DNA of 64,000 nt from Nocardia carnea NBRC 14403. Its GTDB lineage: Bacteria > Actinomycetota > Actinomycetes > Mycobacteriales > Mycobacteriaceae. The notes below the pieces were generated by a model, which did not search any database, was not told where the DNA came from, and saw only the letters and a program-made list of their open reading frames with translations. The translations under genes and the position numbers were made by a program. The stretch lies in assembly GCF_000308515.1 (NCBI RefSeq), contig NZ_BAFV01000003.1, positions 119,422 through 183,421 of the forward strand, written 5' to 3'. This document shows positions 9,384 through 16,431 of this stretch, piece after piece; within the stretch, counting starts at the first letter, position 1; every line of letters begins with the position of its first letter.

Positions 9384-9477
9384 GGTTTCGGCCCCCCTTG
9401 GTCCCTGCTTTCCGCACTCGACACTCGCGGCTGCGCCGCATCGCATCGAGCACGGAAAGCAGGGACGGGCCGAAACC
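9384..9477. repeat. Large bulged inverted repeat
   Basis: Arms GGTTTCGGCCC plus GTCCCTGCTTTCCG (9384-9394, 9401-9414) pair perfectly with CGGAAAGCAGGGAC plus GGGCCGAAACC (9453-9477); a 6-base bulge separates the left blocks. A smaller perfect hairpin GCGGC-tgc-GCCGC sits in the loop at 9427-9439. The structure is much larger than needed for a terminator and may be a dispersed palindromic element. Confidence 0.6.
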
Positions 9478-9486
9478 TTTCAGGGC

Positions 9487-9674
9487 CTCGCTGAACTCGG
9501 CGCCGCCGTTGGTTGCGTCCGGTCCGTAGGGGGCCGAATCTGACGTACCTCGCTGAACTCGGCGCTGCCGTTGGTCACGTTCGGTTCGTAGGGGTGGCCG
9601 AATTTGTCGTACCTCGCTGGACTCGGCGCTGCCGTTGGTCGCGTTCGGTTCGGTGTGGGTTCGTCGGGTACGCC
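9487..9674. repeat. Three degenerate tandem copies of a 62-64 base unit
   Basis: Copies start at 9487, 9549 and 9613, each beginning CTCGCTGRACTCGGCGCYGC followed by CGTTGGT and a variable tail. Copies 1 and 2 are closest; copy 3 diverges in its second half. Open frames that cross the array look spurious and no ribosome binding site is present. With the preceding inverted repeat it fills the 361-base gap between recR and the next gene. Confidence 0.7.
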
Positions 9675-9718
9675 GAACGTGTCGGCTACATCCGCCACAA
9701 CAGGTCGGTTGCCGGCTT

Positions 9719-10360
9719 TTACATTTCCAGGAGTTCCCAGGACAGCTGGTCGAGCCGCTCGTGGTTGCGGCGGGTCCAGTCCCAGATGAGCCCGGCCACG
9801 GTATCCGCACCCGCGACCTGCGTGGTGAAATGCCGGTCGGGGGCGCCGTCGCGGTATTCGAGGGTGAAATCCTGCGTCGAATTCCGGTAGGTCTGGATAT
9901 AGAACTGCGGCTCGCGTTCCACGATCAGATACGGATTCGGATCGGCCAATTCCCGGACCCAGAAATAGGCCAGGGTTTCGGTCAGATACGGGAATTCCCC
10001 CGCGCCGCCGTGCGTGACGGTGACGGGGATATGCCCGGCCGGGTCGATCAGCCAGGTCAGCTGCGGGTCGTAGACCGCGTAGTCGCGCGGTGTCGCCAGT
10101 TCGAACACCAGATTCCGGACGAAACCGATCGCATCGTATGGGCCGGCGATATGCAGCGCCGCCCCGTACGGCACTCCGCCGACGGATGTGCTCAGAAAAC
10201 TGTCCGCCTCCGGAAGTTCGGCATTGCGGTCGTTCAACTCGGCCGCCAGGGCCGCCACCGCGGGCGTTTCCGCCCGCCCCTCCTGCGTAACGAAATACGC
10301 ATCGACCTCGGCAGGTGTAGCGGCGACACCGGACGGCAGCAGCATATGGTCGTAGCTCAC
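9719..10360 (-). CDS. Conserved hypothetical protein
   Basis: A protein of about 213 residues with no family I recognise. It is soluble, with no signal peptide or membrane segment, rich in aromatic residues (FVRNLVFELATPRDYAVYDPQL; WDWTRRNHERLDQLSWELLEM) and has a patterned alpha/beta composition and good codon structure, so it is probably real. Starts GTG 10360 and ATG 10345 are both possible. It lies on the same strand as gatD-murT, 76 bases downstream of gatD, so it may be the tail of that operon, though a functional link to peptidoglycan amidation is unproven. Confidence 0.55.
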   Translation of the reverse strand: MSYDHMLLPSGVAATPAEVDAYFVTQEGRAETPAVAALAAELNDRNAELPEADSFLSTSVGGVPYGAALHIAGPYDAIGFVRNLVFELATPRDYAVYDPQLTWLIDPAGHIPVTVTHGGAGEFPYLTETLAYFWVRELADPNPYLIVEREPQFYIQTYRNSTQDFTLEYRDGAPDRHFTTQVAGADTVAGLIWDWTRRNHERLDQLSWELLEM

Positions 10361-10436
10361 CCACCCAGTGTCTATGGCACAACCCCACACGCGGGGCCCG
10401 GCCCCCTTGCCGGTGGTGTCGCCGCAATTCCGGCGA

Positions 10437-11150
10437 TCACGCAGCGCGGAGGCGTTCGCGGCGCAGTCGGTCTACCTCGGGGAGGTCCAGCGGAGGCAAC
10501 GAGTCCACGCCGAGGGCTCGGCAGAGGAGGTGGTCGGCGAGCTCGGGGTTACGGGCCAGCGCGGGGCCGTGCATGTAGGTGCCGAGAACCGAACCCTGCA
10601 CCACACCTTCCAGACCATCACCCACACCGTTGCCGACGCCGCGGGACACCCGCGCCAGACCGGTGGCATCGGGACCGAGCGTGGTACCGCCGCGGTGGTT
10701 CTCGAAACCGGTGAGCGGGGCGGACAGTCCGGGCAGCAGTGGCGTGGTGGTCACCTCGCCGATCGCGCGGGTGGTTTGCGGGGTGGTGGTGGCGTCCAGT
10801 AGCCCGACTCCCTCTACGCGTTCGCCGCTGGAGGTCTCGTACCACTGGCCGAGTACCTGGATCGCCGCGCAGATCGCCAGTACCGGAGCACCGCGGCCGG
10901 CCGCGGTCTGCAGGCCCGGATAGCGCAGCAGGTGGCGGGTCGCCAGGCGCTGGGCCGAATCCTCGGCGCCGCCGAGGGTGTAGATGTCCAGCGAGTCCGG
11001 TACCGGGTCGGGCAGGGTGATCTCCACGATCTCGGCGTCGATATCGCGCCACCGCAGTCGCTGCCGCAGTACCACGGCGTTGCCGCCGTCGCCGTAGGTG
11101 CCCATCACATCGGGCAGTACCAGCCCGATCCGGACGGTCGATTCGCTCAT
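10437..11150 (-). CDS. gatD: Lipid II isoglutaminyl synthase, glutaminase subunit GatD
   Basis: A class-I glutamine amidotransferase-like subunit (237 residues), related to CobB/CobQ glutaminases. It hydrolyses glutamine and passes ammonia to MurT, which amidates the alpha-carboxyl of D-glutamate in the lipid II stem peptide. The nucleophile Cys is in VLAICAAIQVLGQWY and the catalytic His in LGTYMHGPALARNPELADHLL. It overlaps murT by 4 bases (ATGA), the usual arrangement, which implies equal synthesis of the two subunits. Confidence 0.93.
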   Translation of the reverse strand: MSESTVRIGLVLPDVMGTYGDGGNAVVLRQRLRWRDIDAEIVEITLPDPVPDSLDIYTLGGAEDSAQRLATRHLLRYPGLQTAAGRGAPVLAICAAIQVLGQWYETSSGERVEGVGLLDATTTPQTTRAIGEVTTTPLLPGLSAPLTGFENHRGGTTLGPDATGLARVSRGVGNGVGDGLEGVVQGSVLGTYMHGPALARNPELADHLLCRALGVDSLPPLDLPEVDRLRRERLRAA

Positions 11151-12385
11151 TGTGTGCGCTCCCGGAGGTCACGGTTCAGATCGCGGAACGCCGTGTAGTT
11201 GGCCAGCACCTCGACCTGCCCCGCCGGGCAGGAAGCGATCGCGCGGACCGGGTCCGGGACGATGGTGTGCTCGACCCCGGCGTAGGTCAGGCGCACCGCC
11301 AGGTCGGTGGCGCGCTCACCGGCGGCCACGACGTGGACATCCTCGAAATGCTCGAATCGCACATCCCACAGCCACGACAGGTCCTCGCCGTCGGGGACCT
11401 GCCCGTTCACCGCGATCACCAGGCCCGCGGCACTGTGGTCGATCATCGACAGCGCTTCCTGCCAGCCGGCCGGGTTCTTGGCGAGCAGCAGCCGGGCGGC
11501 ATGCTCGCCGACCTGCACGGTGCGGTACCGCCCCGCGATTTCCTGCACGGTGCCGGTGGCCGCGCACGCCTGCTCTACTTCGGCGCCCATGGCCACGGCC
11601 GCGGCCACGGCCTGCGCGGCGTTACCCCGGTTCGCGCGGCCGGGTAGGGCCAGCCGCAGGGGCAGCCGGACACCATCGGGGCCGCAGAGCTTATCCCCGT
11701 CGAGCCACCAATCCGGTTGTGGCCGAGCGAAATCGGTGCCGGTGCTGTGCCAGTGCGGACCCTCCCACAGAATGGGTTCCCCGCTGCGCGGGCAGCTGGT
11801 GGCATCCATCGCCCAGCCGCTGCCCGCGGCGACCCAGATGACATTGGGATGGTCGTAGGCGATCGAGGTGACCAGTACATCGTCACAGTTGGCGATGACG
11901 ACGGTGTCCGGATGGCGGGCCAGGCCCGAGCGCAACCGGCGTTCGATCATATTGATCTCGCCGACCCGGTCCAGCTGGTCGCGGCTGAGGTTGAGCAGGA
12001 CGACCGCCTCGGGTTTCAGCGAGTCGGTGATATGCGGCAGATGGAGTTCGTCCACTTCGATGGCAGCCAGCGGCGCGTCGCGGTGGGCGTTGAGCGCCGA
12101 GACGATTCCGGCGTCCATATTGGCGCCGTCGGCCTGGGTGGCGACCTCGCCGAGGGTGCTCAGCGCGGCGGTGGTCATCCGGGTAGTGGTGGATTTCCCG
12201 TTGGTGCCGGTGATCAGCACGGTTCGCTTGCCGCGCCCGAGTTGCTTCATGATCGTGGGATCGATGCGCAGCGCCAGCAGGCCGCCGATCATCGAACCGT
12301 TGCCACGGCCCGCCTTGCGCGATGCCCACGCCGCCGCGTCGGCCACTCCGAGGGCTGTTCGCCCGCGCACCGAGATATCTGCCAC
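11147..12385 (-). CDS. murT: Lipid II isoglutaminyl synthase, ligase subunit MurT
   Basis: A Mur-ligase-family protein with C-terminal DUF1727, about 412 residues. It activates the D-Glu carboxyl of lipid II with ATP and accepts ammonia from GatD. ATP loop GTNGKSTTTRM near residue 60, then the Mur central domain with VLLNLSRDQLDRVGE. A Cys ribbon inserted in related MurTs is degenerate here: SCPRSG and KLCGPDG retain single cysteines instead of CXXC pairs. Start GTG 12385 is preferred to GTG 12412: TAGACT lies 7 bases upstream of it, fitting a leaderless mRNA, and the family-typical N terminus starts just after. Confidence 0.9.
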   Translation of the reverse strand: MADISVRGRTALGVADAAAWASRKAGRGNGSMIGGLLALRIDPTIMKQLGRGKRTVLITGTNGKSTTTRMTTAALSTLGEVATQADGANMDAGIVSALNAHRDAPLAAIEVDELHLPHITDSLKPEAVVLLNLSRDQLDRVGEINMIERRLRSGLARHPDTVVIANCDDVLVTSIAYDHPNVIWVAAGSGWAMDATSCPRSGEPILWEGPHWHSTGTDFARPQPDWWLDGDKLCGPDGVRLPLRLALPGRANRGNAAQAVAAAVAMGAEVEQACAATGTVQEIAGRYRTVQVGEHAARLLLAKNPAGWQEALSMIDHSAAGLVIAVNGQVPDGEDLSWLWDVRFEHFEDVHVVAAGERATDLAVRLTYAGVEHTIVPDPVRAIASCPAGQVEVLANYTAFRDLNRDLRERTQ

Positions 12386-12392
12386 GCCGGGC

Positions 12393-12398
12393 AGTCTA
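12393..12398 (-). promoter_or_regulatory. -10 element (TAGACT) of the murT-gatD operon
   Basis: TAGACT (TANNNT) ends 7 bases upstream of the preferred GTG start of murT. This places the transcript start on or next to the start codon and decides between the two possible GTG starts. Confidence 0.5.
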
Positions 12399-12483
12399 AT
12401 GATCCGCGGCACCCGCGCTCACTCGGCGCAGGTGAGTTCACACCCTGGTGACAATATGGGCCCGAAGGCGGCGCGGTTCGCTG

Positions 12484-14292
12484 TCAGAACTGGATATCGA
12501 ACCGGTTCGGGCGCCCGGCGGCGAAGTCGGCGGCGTCGGCCTGGCGCAGCGGCTCGAGTTCGACGGCTCGGTACAGGGTGTAGGTGCGGCAGCGCGGAGC
12601 ATCCGAGCCGGTCACATCGAGTATCGCGTTGACCGCCGCCCGGGCGGATTCGTTGGCGCCCTCCATGGTGGCCAGGTCGATATTCGTGCGCACATAGTCG
12701 CCGGCCAGGAAAAGATTCTCGACTCCGCCGTGCGGTTCGGGGCGTGCGTCCCAGGAGCCGGCGGTATTGATGAGCAGCGGGTCGGCGTTGCTGTTCTCGC
12801 CGCGATCGGCATGCCAGGTGATACCGGGGTCGAGAAACCAGGAATGCAGATCGGTATCGCGCAGCAGTTCTTCGCGATCGTTGAGGTGGGCGAGGATCTG
12901 GGCCCACGTTTCCTTCGCGATTTCTTCGTGGGTGCATTCCTTGGCGGTTTTGCCGAACAGGATCCCGGGGGTGTTCCAGTCGGAGATATCCACCGAGAGA
13001 CAGTCCTGGACCGTACCGTCGCCGTATTCGGGCAGTTTGCGCGCCCACAGGGCGTTCTGGGCGATAGAGGTGAGCGACCAGGGCGAGTCGATATAGGCGG
13101 TGTGACCGCTGCCGAGTGCGACACCGCGGCGCAGATAGAACTGGATTCCGGTCATCCAGTCGGTGTAGAGACTGCTCATCTTCGCCAGCTCCGGCCAGGC
13201 GGCGAGAATATCGGCGCTCCACAGGTCGCGGGCGCGTTCCGCGGGGAGTGCGACCACGAAATGATCCGCCGTCACCGTCTCGGTGCCGCCGTTCGCCGAA
13301 ACGATTCGGGCGCCGGTGATCCGCCGGTCGGTGATATCGAGTCCGCGGACCTCGGCACCGAGCTCGAACCGCACGCCGAGATCGCGCAACAGCGTCACCC
13401 AGGGGTCGATCCAGGCGCTGTTGGTGGGGCCGTTGAGCACCCGGTCCAGGTCTCCGTCGAAGCCGATCTGCAGCGGGTTGCCGAGGAACTGCTCACCCAT
13501 CGTGCCGATGGTCCGCACGCTGGCCAGCTCGTCCTTGGCCGCCACCAGCAGGCTGGTCAGCGTGCGTGAAACCAGCGCCCGGAACTCGTGCGAGCGCTCG
13601 TGGCCGCCCACGAAATCGAGCCAGGAGGTCTTCTCCCACTGTTGCAGGCGGCGGGCATCGCAGCTGGTGTTGAACACCAGCAGCCGGTTGGCGAAGAACA
13701 GCCCCTCCTGGGGCGGCATCTTCAGCATGGTGGAGATCACCGAGGCGAGGCTTTCGCGCATACCGTCGGCGGTCGCGGTGGACAGACCCTCCAATGCCAT
13801 CGGGACGCGGATATCGTCGCCGCCGGCCCTCGAGAACCGGGCGTCGGGTGCTGCCACCAGGTTGTCCCATACGCCGTTGCGGTTGGCGGCGAACGGGATC
13901 CGTCGCATGGTGTCGGGGACGTGCTGGTAGAAACCGGGGAAGAAGCGGAAGCCGTGTTCGCCGGGCAGGTCGGGACTGCCGCCGCTACCGGTGCCGGGCA
14001 CGCCCATACTGCGGGCCTTTCCACCCAGCGCGCGGCGTTCGTAGACGGTGACCTCGTACCCGCGTTCGGCGAGTTCGTGTGCCGCGGTGAGACCGGCGAC
14101 CCCGCCGCCGAGCACCGCCACCCGGGTTTTCGCTGCGCCGGCCGACCCTGCGGGAAGTGCCGCCGCGGCGGCCACGCCGACGCCGGCGGCCGCCGCGCGG
14201 AGCGCGGTGCGCCGGGAAAACCGCCCGAAACCGGTGGTCCGCTGATCAGAAACCGTTGCGGTACCCGTGGCGGGCCACCGATGCTGTGCCAT
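12484..14292 (-). CDS. FAD-dependent amine oxidase/phytoene desaturase-like protein with Tat signal
   Basis: A flavoprotein of about 602 residues. After 25 residues comes a twin-arginine signal (FSRRTALRAAAAGVGVAAAA) ending near SAGAA, then a Rossmann FAD loop VAVLGGGVAGLTAAHELAERG and a second motif GGKARS, as in carotenoid desaturases and hydroxysqualene dehydroxylases (HpnE type). The C terminus has GGVENLFLAGDYVRTNIDLATMEG, the usual FAD-closing motif. Probably exported folded with bound FAD; the substrate is unknown, and a lipid or terpenoid is plausible. ATG 14292 is chosen because residues upstream of it show no signal or fold character. No pathway genes lie next to it. Confidence 0.75.
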   Translation of the reverse strand: MAQHRWPATGTATVSDQRTTGFGRFSRRTALRAAAAGVGVAAAAALPAGSAGAAKTRVAVLGGGVAGLTAAHELAERGYEVTVYERRALGGKARSMGVPGTGSGGSPDLPGEHGFRFFPGFYQHVPDTMRRIPFAANRNGVWDNLVAAPDARFSRAGGDDIRVPMALEGLSTATADGMRESLASVISTMLKMPPQEGLFFANRLLVFNTSCDARRLQQWEKTSWLDFVGGHERSHEFRALVSRTLTSLLVAAKDELASVRTIGTMGEQFLGNPLQIGFDGDLDRVLNGPTNSAWIDPWVTLLRDLGVRFELGAEVRGLDITDRRITGARIVSANGGTETVTADHFVVALPAERARDLWSADILAAWPELAKMSSLYTDWMTGIQFYLRRGVALGSGHTAYIDSPWSLTSIAQNALWARKLPEYGDGTVQDCLSVDISDWNTPGILFGKTAKECTHEEIAKETWAQILAHLNDREELLRDTDLHSWFLDPGITWHADRGENSNADPLLINTAGSWDARPEPHGGVENLFLAGDYVRTNIDLATMEGANESARAAVNAILDVTGSDAPRCRTYTLYRAVELEPLRQADAADFAAGRPNRFDIQF

Positions 14293-14386
14293 TGTGTCCA
14301 CTACTCGATCCGGATTGCTGTCGCGATTGCGCCATACTCTAACGGGATGCGCTGTCCACGGCGCATCGACCGAGTGGAAACCGGCA

Positions 14387-15424
14387 CTACCGGACCACGT
14401 GCTCGGCGGGGCGCGCAAGGTCTGTGGACGTCACCGCTCCGGTTGTCCTGCCGCAATACCGGAGTGGCATGGCGCCTTGCGCCGCGACGAGGTCTCTCTG
14501 CCCCTGTTCGGGATCTGCCGGGACCTCGCGGCGCGAGCCGGTCGGTTTGCGGGCGCCCGCGGTGGCCGCAAACGCACCTGCGATGACCACCGCACCACCG
14601 ATCAGGCTCGCCGGTGCGGGCGTCTCCCCCAGGAACAGCCATGCCGCGGTGAACCCGACCACCGGAACCAGCAGCGATAGCGGCGCGACGCTCCCCGCGG
14701 GGTACCGGCTCATCAGGTAGGTCCACAAACCCGACCCGACCACGGTCGCCAGTACGGCCGTATAGCCCAGAGCCACCAGTGCAGGCCAGCCGTCCGCGGT
14801 GAAGGTGTCCAGCAGGGCTTCCACCCCCGTCGTGGGCCCCTCCCAGACCGCGGATATCGCCAGCAGCGGTAGTACCGGCACCGTAGTGATCCATAGTGTG
14901 AGGTGCAGCGGATTGATTCCCGGGGCTTCCACGCTCGCCTGGCGTGCCCCGATATTGCCCAGTGCCCAGCCGAATCCGGCGGCCAGCGTCAGAAGTACGG
15001 GCAGCAGCGCGGCGTGCGCGAACTGGTTCCAGCCGATCAGCGCCATACCCGCCACGGCGACGAGCAGCCCGGCGACCTGCACCGGCCGTAACCGTTCGCG
15101 CAGCAGCACCGCGCCCAGGACCACCGTGAACGGTGCGGAGGATTGCAGGACCAGGGAGGCCAGCCCGGTGGGCATGCCGATTCGCATCGCGGTGAACAGG
15201 AACGCGAATTGCAGGATGCCGAAACCCGTGCCGTAGAGCAGGATCCAGCGCCATCGCACCTGTGGCCGCGGGATGAACAGCAGCGCGGGCACCGCGATGA
15301 TCGCGAAGCGCAGGGCGGCGAAGAAGAAGGGTGGGAGGTGGTCGAGTCCTACCCGGATGGCCAGGAAGTTCACACCCCACAGCAGGACGACGGTCGCGGC
15401 GAGGAGGCGGTCACGGGAGGTCAC
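14387..15424 (-). CDS. EamA-family (DMT) transporter
   Basis: An integral membrane exporter of the drug/metabolite transporter superfamily, 345 residues with about ten membrane helices forming two EamA repeats (first around TVVLLWGVNFLAIRVG; second after ALGYTAVLATVVGSGLWTYL). Members such as RhtA and YdcZ relatives export amino acids or metabolites. The last 50 residues are a polar cytosolic tail, longer than usual. It is divergent from a LysR-type regulator across 71 bases with two palindromes, so LysR control of export is likely. Confidence 0.85.
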   Translation of the reverse strand: MTSRDRLLAATVVLLWGVNFLAIRVGLDHLPPFFFAALRFAIIAVPALLFIPRPQVRWRWILLYGTGFGILQFAFLFTAMRIGMPTGLASLVLQSSAPFTVVLGAVLLRERLRPVQVAGLLVAVAGMALIGWNQFAHAALLPVLLTLAAGFGWALGNIGARQASVEAPGINPLHLTLWITTVPVLPLLAISAVWEGPTTGVEALLDTFTADGWPALVALGYTAVLATVVGSGLWTYLMSRYPAGSVAPLSLLVPVVGFTAAWLFLGETPAPASLIGGAVVIAGAFAATAGARKPTGSRREVPADPEQGQRDLVAAQGAMPLRYCGRTTGAVTSTDLARPAEHVVR

Positions 15425-15426
15425 CG

Positions 15427-15468
15427 TTCAATCATGGGATGTTTGAATAATGAGCACAATCGAATTGT
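15427..15468. promoter_or_regulatory. Two dyad operators in the EamA/LysR divergent promoter
   Basis: TTCAA-N11-TTGAA at 15427-15447 is a perfect dyad with the T-N11-A form typical of LysR recognition sites. ACAAT-CGA-ATTGT at 15456-15468 is a second perfect dyad 8 bases on. The whole divergent region is unusually A+T-rich for this genome. Confidence 0.6.
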
Positions 15469-15483
15469 TATGGACGAATGATT

Positions 15484-15489
15484 TAGAAT
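15484..15489 (+). promoter_or_regulatory. -10 element (TAGAAT) of the LysR gene
   Basis: TAGAAT ends 6 bases upstream of the ATG at 15496 and there is no Shine-Dalgarno sequence, so the regulator mRNA is probably leaderless. Confidence 0.55.
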
Positions 15490-15495
15490 TACTTA

Positions 15496-16431
15496 ATGGT
15501 TTCACCGAACTTATCCGTGGAACGGCTCCGTGTCCTGCGGGAATTCGCCGATCGCGGCACGGTCGGCGCCGTGGCGGAGGCCCTGTCGATGACGCCGTCG
15601 GCGGTATCACAGCAATTGAAGGTGCTCACCCGGGAGGCGGGGGTCACCCTGCTCGAACCCAGCGGCCGCCGGGTGCGGCTGACCGATGCGGGCCATGCCC
15701 TCGTGGTCCGCGCCGACGAGGTGCTGGCCGCACTCGATCGCGCGGTCGCCGAAATGGCCCACTACCGCGGCTCACCCCGCGGGCAGGTGCGCGTGGCGGT
15801 GTTCCCGTCGGGTGGGGCGCTGCTGCTACCGCATGTCCTACCGGCGATGGCGGGCAGCGGTGTGGAGATCGTGGCCGGTGACGAGGATGTGCCGCCTACC
15901 GAGACACCGCGCCTGCTCGCCGATTACGACATCGTGCTCACCCACCGCGACGAACGCGCCGCGCCGGTATCCGGACCCCGGATCAGCTCCCGGGTCCTCA
16001 TGCGCGAGCCCATCGATGTGCTCGTGCCGCCCGGCCATCCGCTGGCCGGAAAATCCGCGGTCACGCCGGCGGAACTCGCCGAAGAGGCATGGTTGAGTGT
16101 GCGCGGTGGTTTCCCGGTGGACGATGTCCTGCGGTCGATCGCCACCGTCACCGGTGTGGCGCCACGAATCGTTCAGCGGCTCAACGATTTCCGCATGATC
16201 GAAACATTGGTCGCCGCCGGTTACGGGGTAGCGCTCATGCCGCGCTACGTCGTCACCCACACCGGTCTGTCCCAGCTCCGGTTGTCCGGCGTCCGCGCCG
16301 CCCGGCTCTACGATCTGGTCACCCGGCCGCGCGCCGATACCCGCCCGGCCATCGCGGCCGTACTGGACTCCTTCGTGACGGCGGCCCGCCGGACCACCGC
16401 GGAGCCCCCGCCCGCGGCACCCGGTCAGTAA
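15496..16431 (+). CDS. LysR-family transcriptional regulator
   Basis: A 311-residue LysR-type regulator. The N-terminal winged helix-turn-helix (LRVLREFADRGTVGAVAEAL, then MTPSAVSQQLKVLTREAGV) is followed by a linker helix and a periplasmic-binding-protein-like effector domain (from about residue 90; PLAGKSAVTPAELAEEAWL). It is divergent from the EamA exporter and probably controls it and itself through the dyads between them. The inducer is unknown; in similar pairs it is the exported metabolite. Its 3' end overlaps the convergent ParA-like gene by 7 bases. Confidence 0.88.
   Translation: MVSPNLSVERLRVLREFADRGTVGAVAEALSMTPSAVSQQLKVLTREAGVTLLEPSGRRVRLTDAGHALVVRADEVLAALDRAVAEMAHYRGSPRGQVRVAVFPSGGALLLPHVLPAMAGSGVEIVAGDEDVPPTETPRLLADYDIVLTHRDERAAPVSGPRISSRVLMREPIDVLVPPGHPLAGKSAVTPAELAEEAWLSVRGGFPVDDVLRSIATVTGVAPRIVQRLNDFRMIETLVAAGYGVALMPRYVVTHTGLSQLRLSGVRAARLYDLVTRPRADTRPAIAAVLDSFVTAARRTTAEPPPAAPGQ

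Noticed and set aside
9480..10427. Minus-strand frame that reads through the tandem repeats and yields repeated NGSAEFSEVRQ-like peptides
   Set aside because: The peptide repeats follow from the DNA repeats; there is no start signal and the downstream part is out of frame with the conserved hypothetical protein.
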